Source: Zoogloea sp.
Lineage (GTDB): Bacteria; Pseudomonadota; Gammaproteobacteria; Burkholderiales; Rhodocyclaceae
Direction of reading: 5' to 3'
Length of the DNA: 64,000 nucleotides
Assembly: GCA_016720685.1 (NCBI GenBank)
Contig: JADKKC010000001.1
Coordinates: forward strand, 124,001 to 188,000
Position 1 is the stretch's first letter, and each line of letters begins with the position of its first letter. The translations under genes were made by a program, and so were the position numbers. Below are positions 51,103 to 59,683 of the stretch, piece after piece. The notes beneath the pieces are model-generated. The model saw only the letters and a list, made by a program, of their open reading frames with translations. It made no database searches and was not told where the DNA came from.

Positions 51103-52545
51103 ATGGCCGAAGCCGACGACCTCCAGCAACACGACGATCTCGACAGCCACCTGCGCGAGATCCAGCACCTGCTCGCCCGCCACAAGCTGGTGGAGGATCT
51201 CGTCCATCGCCAGGAAATGCCCAAGCACGACCTGGTCGAAAACCTGGTTCACAAGCAGCACATCCACGAGCTGACCCACAAGCTCGACAGCCTCCACTCG
51301 GCCGACGTCGCCCACATCCTCGAAGCGCTGCCGGTTACCGAACGCCTGTTCGTCTGGGATCTGGTCAAGGCCGAACGGGACGGCGAAATTCTCCTCGAAG
51401 TCTCCGACGCGGTGCGCGAGTCCCTCATCGAGTCGATGGACCCGGCCTCGCTGCGGGCCGCGGCCGAGCAGCTCGACGCCGACGAACTGGCCGACCTCGC
51501 CCCCGACCTGCCCCATGAGGTGATGGAAGCGGTCTACCAGGGCCTCGACCCGGAAGAGCGCGAGCAGCTGCGCGCCGCCATGTCCTACCCCGAGGATTCG
51601 GTCGGCGCACTGATGGATTTCGAGATGGTCACCGTGCGCGAGGACGTGACCCTCGAAGTCGTGCTGCGCTACCTGCGCCGCTTCGACGAACTGCCCGACC
51701 ACACCGACCAGCTTTTTGTCGTCGACCGGGACGAACACCTGCGCGGCGTGCTGCCGATCAACCGGCTGCTGATCAACGACCAGGACACCGAGGTGAGCGA
51801 GATCATGCTCACCGACACCCTCACCCTCGAACCCTCGGACGAAGCCGAAACCGCCGCCCAGGCCTTCGAGCGCTACGACCTAGTGTCGGCCCCGGTGGTG
51901 GATTACCACCGCAAGCTGGTCGGACGCGTCACCGTGGCCACGGTGGTGGATTTCATCCGCGAAGAAACCGAAAGCGAGCTGCTCAACCAGGCCGGCCTGA
52001 AAGAGGGCGAAGACATTTTCGCGCCGGTATGGGATTCGGTGAAAAACCGCTGGGCCTGGCTGGCGGTCAATCTCGTCACCGCCTTCATCGCCAGCCGGGT
52101 CATCGGCGCTTTCGAAGGCTCCATCGAAAAGCTGGTCGCACTGGCCGCGCTGATGCCCATCGTCGCCGGCATCGGCGGCAACTCGGGTAACCAGACGATC
52201 ACGATGATCGTGCGTGGCATCGCCATGGGCCAGGTCCAGGACGACGCCCTGACGCGCCTGCTGAAAAAGGAAATGGGCGTTGCGCTGATCAACGGCCTCG
52301 TGTGGGGCAGCCTGCTCGGTGTGCTGGCCTGGGTGCTTTACGGCAGCGCCGAGCTGGGTGCTGTCATGACTGCTGCGACCACTCTCAACCTGCTACTGGC
52401 CGCCCTGGTCGGCGTCATGGCGCCCATGATCCGCAGCCGTCTCGGCCAGGATCCGGCCGTCGGCTCCAGCGTGATCATCACCGCTGCCACCGACTCGGGC
52501 GGTTTCTTCATTTTTCTGGGGCTGGCAACAATCTTCCTGATGTAA
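51103..52545 (+). CDS. mgtE: Magnesium transporter MgtE
   Basis: MgtE is a gated Mg2+ channel. The 480-residue product has the helical N domain (about 1-150, LHSADVAHILEALPVTERL), a CBS pair (YPEDSVGALMDFEMVTVRED, then MLTDTLTLEPSDEAETAAQ) that senses cytosolic Mg2+, and five C-terminal membrane helices with the pore signature PIVAGIGGNSGNQT. It stands alone before a strong bidirectional terminator. Confidence 0.95.
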   Translation: MAEADDLQQHDDLDSHLREIQHLLARHKLVEDLVHRQEMPKHDLVENLVHKQHIHELTHKLDSLHSADVAHILEALPVTERLFVWDLVKAERDGEILLEVSDAVRESLIESMDPASLRAAAEQLDADELADLAPDLPHEVMEAVYQGLDPEEREQLRAAMSYPEDSVGALMDFEMVTVREDVTLEVVLRYLRRFDELPDHTDQLFVVDRDEHLRGVLPINRLLINDQDTEVSEIMLTDTLTLEPSDEAETAAQAFERYDLVSAPVVDYHRKLVGRVTVATVVDFIREETESELLNQAGLKEGEDIFAPVWDSVKNRWAWLAVNLVTAFIASRVIGAFEGSIEKLVALAALMPIVAGIGGNSGNQTITMIVRGIAMGQVQDDALTRLLKKEMGVALINGLVWGSLLGVLAWVLYGSAELGAVMTAATTLNLLLAALVGVMAPMIRSRLGQDPAVGSSVIITAATDSGGFFIFLGLATIFLM

Positions 52546-52610
52546 GCCCGCACAAGGCCCGGCGAGGCCGCAAGGCGCTTGGCGCAAGGCGTCTTGCCCC
52601 TGGTGGTCAG

Positions 52611-52655
52611 CCATAAAAAATCCGGAACCTGTTTGGGTTCCGGATTTTTTTATGG
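52611..52655. terminator. Bidirectional terminator of mgtE and the DUF2892 gene
   Basis: TCCGGAACC (52621-52629) pairs with GGTTCCGGA (52636-52644) around a 6-base loop. The A-run and T-run on either side, and CCAT/ATGG beyond, extend the stem. It suits both converging units. Confidence 0.93.
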
Positions 52656-52717
52656 CTGGCACGGGCTGCTGCCCGGCCGAGCCTTTGCGAGGGGGCTTCC
52701 AGAAGCCGGAACGGCGA

Positions 52718-52909
52718 TCAATCCTTCCGGATCGGGCAACTGCTCATGCCCAGTAGCGGGTACACCGGGCAGAAGCCGGTGAGGCCGGTGGCCAGCGGCA
52801 CCACGCCGATCCAGGCCCACACCGGGCCGCCGAGCGCCGCCCAGGCCACGAGGGCCACACCGGCGCCGATGCGCAAAATCTTGTCGATACCGCCTACATT
52901 CTTTTTCAT
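52718..52909 (-). CDS. DUF2892 (YgaP-type) small membrane protein
   Basis: ATG 52909 follows a perfect AGGAGG (52915-52920) and gives 63 residues; an upstream in-frame start is unlikely. Two membrane helices (ILRIGAGVALVAWAALGG and WIGVVPLATGLTGFCPVYPL) match DUF2892, the membrane part of the rhodanese YgaP. Two Cys lie in the second helix and the tail (GFCPVYPLLG, SSCPIRKD). Members are often co-regulated with sulfur or redox functions. It lies downstream of a Crp/Fnr gene with a clear palindromic site in between. Confidence 0.85.
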   Translation of the reverse strand: MKKNVGGIDKILRIGAGVALVAWAALGGPVWAWIGVVPLATGLTGFCPVYPLLGMSSCPIRKD

Positions 52910-52974
52910 GGTGGCCTCCTGGCGCATTGATCTGTTGAGTATGCGTATTTAAGCGCTCGCTGATATGCGCCGTC

Positions 52975-52990
52975 TGTAACCTTGGTTACA
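52975..52990 (-). promoter_or_regulatory. Crp/Fnr-type operator upstream of the DUF2892 gene
   Basis: TGTAACC-TT-GGTTACA is a perfect 7-bp palindrome, 66 bases before the DUF2892 ATG. The centre lies about 42 bases from the start expected from a TTAAAT -10 box at 52947-52952, which is the class II activator position. The neighbouring Crp/Fnr protein is the natural candidate to bind it. Confidence 0.7.
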
Positions 52991-53001
52991 CAGCGGCCTG
53001 C

Positions 53002-53667
53002 TCAGCCGGCTGCGACCCGGCGCAGGCCGGCGGCGTCGAGGATTTCCACCTGCTCCCGCGACAGGGCCACCAGCCCTTGTGCCGCAAAGCCCTTGAGCAG
53101 GCGGCTGACGATCTCTCGAACGCTGCCCAGTTCGTCGGCCAGCTGCTGGTGGGTGGTATGCAGGCGCTGGCCCTTGCCCAGGAGCAGGGCGGCGAGGCGC
53201 TGATCGAGCTTGCGAAAGGCCACTTCCTCGATGAGCTGCATCAGCTCGGCGATGCGTTCGGAGAATAGCTGGAAGATGAAATCGCGGAACGCCGGCTCGG
53301 CCAGCAGGGCCTGAAAATCGGCGTTCGGCAAAACCAGCAGCGTGGTTTCGGATTCGGTGACGCCGCGGGCGTTGTAGGGTGTCTGGCCGAGCAGGCAGGC
53401 CGATGAAATGACGCAGGTTTCGCCCGGCGCGACGCGGTACAGCGGTAGTTCGCGCCCGCTGGGGGCGGCCTTGAAAACCCGGATGCTGCCCGTCAGCACG
53501 AAGGGAAAGCCCTGGCAGGCCTGGCTTTCGTCGAAGACCGTCGTGCCGGCCGGCAGCCTCATGAATTGCGCCCGCTCGCCCAGGCGCAGGCGCGCCGCCC
53601 CGGGCAGCGCGGCGAGGATGGGGTAGAGGGCGACGAGGGCATCGCAGCCGGCGGGCGGGCGAGTCAT
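53002..53667 (-). CDS. Crp/Fnr-family transcription regulator
   Basis: The 221-residue product has a cyclic-nucleotide-type beta-barrel (about 30-130; GTTVFDESQACQGFPFVLTG) and a C-terminal helix-turn-helix (TTHQQLADELGSVREIVSRL) with the Glu/Arg pair that reads Crp/Fnr half-sites. It lacks the N-terminal Cys cluster of FNR, so it does not bind a 4Fe-4S centre in that way. A Cys pair in GETCVISSACLLG could sense redox state. The palindrome just after its stop and the DUF2892 gene suggest it drives that gene. It is 10 bases downstream of xth. Confidence 0.88.
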   Translation of the reverse strand: MTRPPAGCDALVALYPILAALPGAARLRLGERAQFMRLPAGTTVFDESQACQGFPFVLTGSIRVFKAAPSGRELPLYRVAPGETCVISSACLLGQTPYNARGVTESETTLLVLPNADFQALLAEPAFRDFIFQLFSERIAELMQLIEEVAFRKLDQRLAALLLGKGQRLHTTHQQLADELGSVREIVSRLLKGFAAQGLVALSREQVEILDAAGLRRVAAG

Positions 53668-53677
53668 GGGGCAGCGG

Positions 53678-54442
53678 TCAGGATTCGGCGATCTCGACGA
53701 TCACCGGGGTGTGGTCGGAGGGGCGCTCGAGCTTGCGCGGCGCCTTGTCGGTGTAGCAGGCCGTGCATTTTTCGGCCAGCGGGGCGGACAGCAGCAGGTG
53801 GTCGATGCGCAGGCCGAAGTTGCGGCGGAAGGCGCCCATGCGGTAATCCCACCACGAAAAACTGCGCTCGGGCTGCTCGAACAGACGGAAGGCATCGGCG
53901 AGGCCAAGGCCGATCAGGGCCTTGAAGGCGTCGCGCTCGGGCTGGGATACGTGAATCTCGTCCTTCCAGTCGGGGTGGGCGTCGCGGTCTTCCGGGGCGA
54001 CGTTGTAGTCGCCAGCCAATACCAGCCGGGGCGTGACCTGCAGTTCGGCGCGCAGCCAGGTGGTGAGCGCCTCCAGCCAGGCCATCTTGTAGGCGAATTT
54101 TTCGGAGCCGACGGCCTGGCCGTTGGGAAAGTAGCCGCACACAATGCGCACCCCGTCGAGGGTGCCGGCGATGATGCGCTTTTGCTCGTCGGCAAAGTCG
54201 GGAATGTCATGGCTCACATCGAGCAGCGGCTTCTTGCTCAGGATGGCCACGCCGTTGTAGGTTTTTTGCCCGCTGAACACGGCCTGGTAACCGGCAGCTT
54301 CGATCTCGGCCAGCGGAAAAGCCTTGTTCTCGCACTTGAGTTCCTGCAGGCACAGGGCATCCGGCTGGTTGGCCGCAAGCCAGTCGAGGACGTGGGGGAG
54401 GCGGACCTTGAGGGAGTTGACGTTCCAGGTGGCGATTTTCAT
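53678..54442 (-). CDS. xth: Exodeoxyribonuclease III (AP endonuclease)
   Basis: This is the base-excision repair enzyme that cuts at abasic sites. ATG 54442 (MKIATWNVNSLKVRL) gives 254 residues. Catalytic motifs are CLQELKCEN (Glu/metal), GDYNVAPEDRDAHPD, RIDHLLLSAPL and the terminal PSDHTPVIVEI (Asp-His). A TATCAT box on the minus strand at 54474-54479 may be its promoter. The Crp/Fnr gene follows 10 bases later. Confidence 0.95.
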   Translation of the reverse strand: MKIATWNVNSLKVRLPHVLDWLAANQPDALCLQELKCENKAFPLAEIEAAGYQAVFSGQKTYNGVAILSKKPLLDVSHDIPDFADEQKRIIAGTLDGVRIVCGYFPNGQAVGSEKFAYKMAWLEALTTWLRAELQVTPRLVLAGDYNVAPEDRDAHPDWKDEIHVSQPERDAFKALIGLGLADAFRLFEQPERSFSWWDYRMGAFRRNFGLRIDHLLLSAPLAEKCTACYTDKAPRKLERPSDHTPVIVEIAES

Positions 54443-54626
54443 GCGGTTATCGGGGTGGCTGACGTGGCGGCCAATGATAACCCTTGAATCCGCGGCTTGC
54501 GCCGGCCTCGCCACAGCCGTATTCAAACGGATGGTGCGTGTGGCAACTACCTTGCCGGCGTGTTGTGGGTTGGATGGGTCGCGGCGTGGTGGGAGGCCGC
54601 CGCCGCGACGCTATGTCTGCCGGATG

Positions 54627-56453
54627 TCAGGGGTAGTAGCGAGCGGTGGTGAATTCCCGTCCACCGCTGGCCTGCACCGAGATGGAGATCTGTGCGTCCC
54701 GCACGATCGTGGAGGACTGGATTCCGCGGCCCAGGCTCCAGCTGGTGGCACCCGGATCAAGGTCTAGACCCTTGAGCGTCCCGTCTGCGGAGAAGCTGAG
54801 AAATGAAACCGAGAAGCCTGCACTGGTGGGAAGGGTCCAGCTCGCCGAGATGTTGCTGGCGTTCGGCATCTCGGCGCGGGTGGCGGGGCTGAGGCTGGTG
54901 AAGCTCACAAACCATTTTTCGGGCGTGGCCGCCATCTGCGCGGCGCTCAGGGGCGGGGCTGCGAGGGAGGTGCTGGCAGGCTCGCCGATGATTCGGTTAT
55001 TGCTGTCGAGGAAGGTGACCGTGTAGACGCTGTAAGCCTGGAGACGGGATTCGTCCAGGCAGAGGGCACGGCTGGCCGGCCGGTCGGCACACATGGGCAG
55101 GTGGACTTCGCTGGCGTAGGCGAGATCGTCGTCAGGGACGAACATTTCCGAAGTGTCCATGGAGGTGGATCGACCCAGCATAATCCCCTCTACCGTCTCC
55201 AGGCCGGGAATACCTGTTGAGATGCTTGGGAGCCCTGGCCCTTGCAACACGGCGCGGGATGCGCCCAGGTTGGCGGGGGAGTCGATCCAGAACTCGACGT
55301 AGCGTTGGTAAGCGTAGGCGCCGCCGGGCTGCATTGCGCGCAGGCTGACGATGTAGGGGGAGATGCCTCCGATTTGCCGGTCGCCCTGGATCAGCCAGCG
55401 ACCGCCTGCATCTTTGTGGAAAGTCAGGGCGGCGGCGTGATTGTCGACGAAGGTGCTGGACACTGCCATGCGGCAACGGATGCGGAGGGTATTGCCATCG
55501 GCGCTGCGGAAGGTGATGACGGGGTTGGTGTAGGCAATGCCGGCCGGCAGGTCTTCGCTGCCCAGGAATGCCGACAGGGGTTGGCCGGAGTCCAGGAAAT
55601 CACTGTCGAACAGGGCCCTCAGGGCTTCCAGCTGGCTGCCGCTGGGCAGGCCGTTCAGGAGGGCGGTGTTGAGCTGCGCCAGGACCGCGGAAATGGCGTT
55701 CAGGTCGGACGCGGCGGCCTTGACGGCGCTGCCGTCGACCGGGGGCAGGGCATCGGTGTCCGAGAGGCTGCTCAGGGTGTCGACGATGCTGTGGCCGGAA
55801 ACCCGGCTGGTGATGGTGGCGAGGCCCCTGTCCTGGTCGATGCTGACCTTGAGCAGATCGAGGGCGCCGTCGAGGCCGCTGTGGTCGGCTTTGAACGGGC
55901 TGCGCAGCAGATCGAAACCGGCGGCGACGCCCATGCCGTCGAGGATCGGGCGCAGGCGGAGGGTCAGGGTGTCCCGCGAGCGATCGAGGGCCCCGGTGGT
56001 GATGGCAGAGATGTCGGTGAGTGCTGCGTCGAAAAGGCTTGCGGCTGGCGCGCCGGCAATGTTGGCGATGATCAGGTCGGTAAGCGGGGTGATGTTGATG
56101 GTCCGGCCGAGATCGTCAGAGGTGGCTGCGGCATGCAGCGTGACCGGAGTGCCGGCCGCGCTTCCGGTGGCGCGGAGAAGGAAAGGCCCCTGGAGGCCCG
56201 CGGTGTCGATGGTGAAGCTGCCGTCGGTTTGGATTGTCGTGGTTTTGCGGGTGCCGCGGCTGTCGAGCAGGGTGACCGTGCCGGCGATGGGGGCTCCGGC
56301 GGCGGCCGTACCGGAAATGGCGCTTGCGCTGGCGTTGGCAGACGATGGCGTGTTGTTTGTGGTGGCGCTCCCGTTCGATCCGCCGCCTCCGCAGGCGGTG
56401 AGGGCGAGCGCGGTGACGATGAGGCTGACAAGGGTATTGATTTTGGGTTTCAT
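54627..56453 (-). CDS. Large Gly-rich predicted lipoprotein, function unknown
   Basis: The 608-residue protein starts MKPKINTLVSLIVTALALTAC, a lipobox followed by four Gly, then a Ser/Ala/Asn-rich linker. An Ig-like or carboxypeptidase-regulatory-like module follows (about 45-110; AISGTAAAGAPIAGTVTLLD, TTIQTDGSFTIDTAGL), then an alpha-helical middle and a beta-rich C-terminal half. It should sit on the outer membrane. It resembles the broken lipoprotein at 47066 in its signal and poly-Gly start but not in the rest. No neighbour suggests a role. Confidence 0.75.
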   Translation of the reverse strand: MKPKINTLVSLIVTALALTACGGGGSNGSATTNNTPSSANASASAISGTAAAGAPIAGTVTLLDSRGTRKTTTIQTDGSFTIDTAGLQGPFLLRATGSAAGTPVTLHAAATSDDLGRTINITPLTDLIIANIAGAPAASLFDAALTDISAITTGALDRSRDTLTLRLRPILDGMGVAAGFDLLRSPFKADHSGLDGALDLLKVSIDQDRGLATITSRVSGHSIVDTLSSLSDTDALPPVDGSAVKAAASDLNAISAVLAQLNTALLNGLPSGSQLEALRALFDSDFLDSGQPLSAFLGSEDLPAGIAYTNPVITFRSADGNTLRIRCRMAVSSTFVDNHAAALTFHKDAGGRWLIQGDRQIGGISPYIVSLRAMQPGGAYAYQRYVEFWIDSPANLGASRAVLQGPGLPSISTGIPGLETVEGIMLGRSTSMDTSEMFVPDDDLAYASEVHLPMCADRPASRALCLDESRLQAYSVYTVTFLDSNNRIIGEPASTSLAAPPLSAAQMAATPEKWFVSFTSLSPATRAEMPNASNISASWTLPTSAGFSVSFLSFSADGTLKGLDLDPGATSWSLGRGIQSSTIVRDAQISISVQASGGREFTTARYYP

Positions 56454-56649
56454 GATGTCCTCGGCATAGTGTCCGGTGACTTTAATCCATGGTGGCTGAA
56501 TAAATCAACAGGTGTTTTGTGCGAAAAACTTCGGCCGTGCGAAGTTGGCCGGGAGCCTTGGGGGCTCCGGCGGGGTTACAACAGGACATTTGCAATCTGC
56601 CGGCGTGCCGCGGGCTTGCGATATCTGCGGGCGGTGAGGAAATTTTTCT

Positions 56650-56667
56650 CGGTAATACCGTATTCCG
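56650..56667 (+). promoter_or_regulatory. Near-palindrome upstream of the 58-residue gene
   Basis: CGGTAATACCGTATTCCG equals its reverse complement at 16 of 18 positions. It lies about 50 bases before the small gene's ATG and could be an operator. The rest of 56454-56718 shows no gene. Confidence 0.35.
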
Positions 56668-56718
56668 GGTGAGAAGATTGATGGCGTTCAATTTAAAACA
56701 ACAATCGGAGACACCGAC

Positions 56719-56895
56719 ATGAACATCAAACTTTTGAATTTCCATCCCGGCGAATTGCTCAGGGCAGTGCTGGCATGGATCGCGGAAACCTCCGAAGGGA
56801 GCCGCTCCGCGCGGCTTGCCTCGCTCGGGCTTGGCGCGTCGGACCGCAGCCCGACGTGGTACGACGAGTCGTCGAACGCACAACGCTTGCGCTGA
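56719..56895 (+). CDS. Candidate small protein of 58 residues
   Basis: ATG 56719 is preceded by CGGAG nine bases upstream. The frame runs MNIKLLNFHPGELLRAVLAW to a TGA at 56893, and a good terminator begins 15 bases later, so it looks like a complete independent unit. The product is an amphipathic helix (about 10-24) followed by a Ser/Arg/Leu-rich stretch and an acidic, Trp/Tyr-containing tail (TWYDESSNAQR). It has no signal peptide or Cys and I do not recognise it. Its AT-richer start codons differ from shadow frames in this GC-rich DNA. Confidence 0.5.
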   Translation: MNIKLLNFHPGELLRAVLAWIAETSEGSRSARLASLGLGASDRSPTWYDESSNAQRLR

Positions 56896-56909
56896 AGCGT
56901 GCGGCCCCA

Positions 56910-56948
56910 TTCGCCCCGGCACGTGTTCGTGTCGGGGCGAAACTTTTT
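56910..56948 (+). terminator. Terminator after the 58-residue gene
   Basis: A 13-position stem (56910-56922 with 56929-56941, one G-T pair, 6-base loop) is followed by TTTTT. It may also slow transcription from the opposite strand. Confidence 0.8.
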
Positions 56949-56989
56949 CAGTCGATCACCGGACCCGGCCGCGGATGCCGGGGATCAGC

Positions 56990-57481
56990 TCAGCGCTTTG
57001 CTGCGGGATATCCCGCGCTGTCGAGCAGCCCGTTCCAGGCGGTGGCTGCGAATCCGCTTTCCATTTCGCGGCCGACGATGAGGCTCGGGACGATGGGGTC
57101 CTTGCCGAAGCGGGTCTTGAAGGCGGCGACGTCGTCGCCGGTTTCGAGCTTTGTTTCGCTGAACGGGATGCCGCGCTTTTCGAGGAGGGCGCGGCCGTTG
57201 TCGCAGGGTTTGCCGCAATCCCGGCCGCTGTAGAGCGTGACCGGGAAGGTTTCGGCGGCCTTGCGGGTGGCAAAGGGGAGCTGCGCGTTGCCGCTGTTGG
57301 GCTGCACCTTGCGCTCCTCGAACTTCTTGACCTCCTGGGGCGGGGGCTGGTCGCTGTATTGCACGCGGCCATCCTTGTCTACCCAGCGATAGGCGGTTTG
57401 CGCCGCTACCGGGAGGGCTGCGGTGAGCAGCAAAAGAAGAAGCGGGAGGCCGGCCAGCCGGCCCGACCGGTTCGGGCTCAT
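56990..57481 (-). CDS. Exported DUF4124-glutaredoxin fusion protein
   Basis: ATG 57481 gives 163 residues: a signal peptide (LPLLLLLLTAALPVAAQ), a DUF4124 module (TAYRWVDKDGRVQYSDQPPP, about 29-50) and a glutaredoxin-like domain from about 79 (FPVTLYSGRDCGKPCDNG). The redox motif is C89-Gly-Lys-Pro-C93, with three residues between the Cys instead of the usual two; VPSLIVGREMESGF supplies the cis-Pro-like region. It should act as a periplasmic thiol protein. It overlaps the prlC stop by four bases. Confidence 0.85.
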   Translation of the reverse strand: MSPNRSGRLAGLPLLLLLLTAALPVAAQTAYRWVDKDGRVQYSDQPPPQEVKKFEERKVQPNSGNAQLPFATRKAAETFPVTLYSGRDCGKPCDNGRALLEKRGIPFSETKLETGDDVAAFKTRFGKDPIVPSLIVGREMESGFAATAWNGLLDSAGYPAAKR

Positions 57482-59550
57482 GACGCGGCCACCATTCCGC
57501 TGTGGCGCAAGAGAGCGTCCACCTGGGGTTCGCGGCCGCGGAAGGCCTTGAAGGATTCCAGCGCCGGACGGCTGCCGCCGACGGCGAGGATTTCGTTCCA
57601 GAAGCGCTCGCCGGTTTCCGCGTCGAGCACGCTGCCCCTGGGGCGGCCACTTTCCTCGAAGGCGGCGAAGGCGTCGGCCGAGAGCACTTCGGCCCACTTG
57701 TAGCTGTAGTAGCCCGCCGCGTAGCCGCCGGCAAAGATGTGGCTGAAGCTGTTGGGGAAGCGGTGCCAGGCGGGCGGAACCATCACCGCGACTTCCTTGC
57801 GCACTTCGGCCAGCAGATCCATCACGTGCTGGCGGGCGGGATCGAAATCCATGTGCAGCAGCAGGTCGAAGAGCGAGAACTCGAGCTGGCGCACGGTGCC
57901 CATGCCGCTCTGGAAGTTCTTGGCGGCGAGCATCTTGTCGAAAAGCGCTTTCGGCAGGGGCTCGCCGGTTTCGGCGTGGGCGGTCATCTCGCGGACCACG
58001 TCCCATTCCCAGCAGAAGTTTTCCATGAACTGGCTGGGCAGCTCCACGGCGTCCCATTCCACGCCGTGAATGCCGGAAACCGCCAGGTCGTCGACGCGGG
58101 TGAGCAGGTGGTGCAGGCCGTGGCCGGCTTCGTGGAAGAGGGTGATCACGTCGTCGTGGCTGAAGGTGGCGGGTTTGCCGCCCACCGGGCCGGGGAAGTT
58201 GCAGACGAGGTAGGCGACCGGCGTTTCGATGCCGCCCGGGATGCGCCGGCGGGTGATCGCGGAGTCCATCCAGGCGCCGCCCTTCTTGGTGTCGCGGGCG
58301 TAGAGGTCGAGGTAGAACTGGCCGATCAGCGCACCGTCGCGCTCGATGCGGAAGAAGCGCACGTCGGGGTGCCAGACGGGGCCGGTGTCGGGCTTGATGT
58401 TCACCTGGTAGAGCTTTTCGACGACGCCAAAGAGGCCCTGCAGCACCTTGGGTTCGGGCAGGTATTCCTTCACTTCCTGCTCGGAGAAGGCGTAGTGGTC
58501 GACACGGAGCTTTTCGGAAACATAGGCCACGTCCCAGGGTTCGAGCGGGTCGAGGCCGAGTTCATCCTTGGCGAAGGCCTTGAGTTCGGCGAGGTCGCGC
58601 TCGGCGAAGGGCTTGGCCTTGACGGCCAGTTCGCGCAGGAAGCCGAGCACCTGCTCGGTGGATTCGGCCATCTTGGGCACGAGGGAGACGTCGGCGTAGT
58701 GGCGGTAGCCGAGCATTTTTGCTTCTTCGGCGCGCAGGGCGAGGATCTGGTTGATCAGCGGGCCGTTGTTCCATTCGGGCTTGCTGTAGCCGTTGTCGAT
58801 TTCGGCGGCGCGGGTGGCGTAGGCACGGTAGAGGGTTTCGCGCAGCGCGCGCTTGTTGGCGTATTGCAGCACCGGCAGGTAGGAGGGCATCTTGAGGCCG
58901 AACTTCCAGCCTGTGACGCCGGCCTTCTCGGCGGCTTCGCGGGCCGCGGCGATGGCGTCGGCCGGCAGGCCTTTGATCTCGGCCTCGTCGGTGACGATGT
59001 GGGCGTAGGCGTTGGTGGCGTCGAGGATGTTTTCGGAGAACTTTGCACCGAGGCTGGCCATTTCTTCCTGGATGGCCTGGAAGCGGGGTTTCTGGTCGTC
59101 GGGCAGTTCGGCGCCGGAGAGACGGAAGCCGCGCAGCTCGTTGTCGATGATGCGCTGGCGGGCCGGGCTGAGGGTGGCGAACCCGGCGCCGTTCCGAATC
59201 GTTTTATATTTTTCGAAAAGCTTAAGGTTTTGTCCTAATTCGGCGTAAAAACGTGTGACCTCCGGCAGCATGGTGTTGTAGGCCTCGCGCCATTCGGGCG
59301 TGTCCATCACGCTGTGCATGTGCGCGGCAATGCCCCAGGCGCGGCCGAGGCGCTCGCCGTCGTTCTCGATGGGCTCGACGAAGTTGTCCCAGGTGGGCGC
59401 GGCAGGGTCGTCCTGCAGGCGTTCGACGGTGGCGCCCAGGGCCTCGAGGAGGCTGCGCACGGCGGGCTCCACGTGGGCCGGCTGGATCGCGTCGAAGCGC
59501 GGCAGGCCGGAGAGTTCGAGAAGGGGCGAAGTGGTTGGGGTCGTGGTCAT
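57478..59550 (-). CDS. prlC: Oligopeptidase A (M3 metallopeptidase)
   Basis: PrlC degrades short peptides, including cleaved signal peptides, in the cytoplasm. ATG 59550 gives 690 residues, a normal length; the upstream open frame is not family sequence. Landmarks: PAAPTWDNFVEPIEN near the N terminus, FYLDLYARDTKKGGAWMD, the zinc motif LFHEAGHGLHHLL (HExxH) and GGYAAGYYSYKWAEVLSADAF near the C terminus. The exported glutaredoxin-like gene overlaps its 3' end. Confidence 0.95.
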   Translation of the reverse strand: MTTTPTTSPLLELSGLPRFDAIQPAHVEPAVRSLLEALGATVERLQDDPAAPTWDNFVEPIENDGERLGRAWGIAAHMHSVMDTPEWREAYNTMLPEVTRFYAELGQNLKLFEKYKTIRNGAGFATLSPARQRIIDNELRGFRLSGAELPDDQKPRFQAIQEEMASLGAKFSENILDATNAYAHIVTDEAEIKGLPADAIAAAREAAEKAGVTGWKFGLKMPSYLPVLQYANKRALRETLYRAYATRAAEIDNGYSKPEWNNGPLINQILALRAEEAKMLGYRHYADVSLVPKMAESTEQVLGFLRELAVKAKPFAERDLAELKAFAKDELGLDPLEPWDVAYVSEKLRVDHYAFSEQEVKEYLPEPKVLQGLFGVVEKLYQVNIKPDTGPVWHPDVRFFRIERDGALIGQFYLDLYARDTKKGGAWMDSAITRRRIPGGIETPVAYLVCNFPGPVGGKPATFSHDDVITLFHEAGHGLHHLLTRVDDLAVSGIHGVEWDAVELPSQFMENFCWEWDVVREMTAHAETGEPLPKALFDKMLAAKNFQSGMGTVRQLEFSLFDLLLHMDFDPARQHVMDLLAEVRKEVAVMVPPAWHRFPNSFSHIFAGGYAAGYYSYKWAEVLSADAFAAFEESGRPRGSVLDAETGERFWNEILAVGGSRPALESFKAFRGREPQVDALLRHSGMVAAS

Positions 59551-59683
59551 CGTAGTCGGGAGTGATCGGTTGAATGGTTTCATTTTGCCGAATTCTGCGC
59601 AGGGTGTCGCCTGTGCTGCGGACAGGGCGAAATGAATGGATCGGAATGTCGGAGCGAGTGGTGGACCGCAATAGGGGGCTGAA

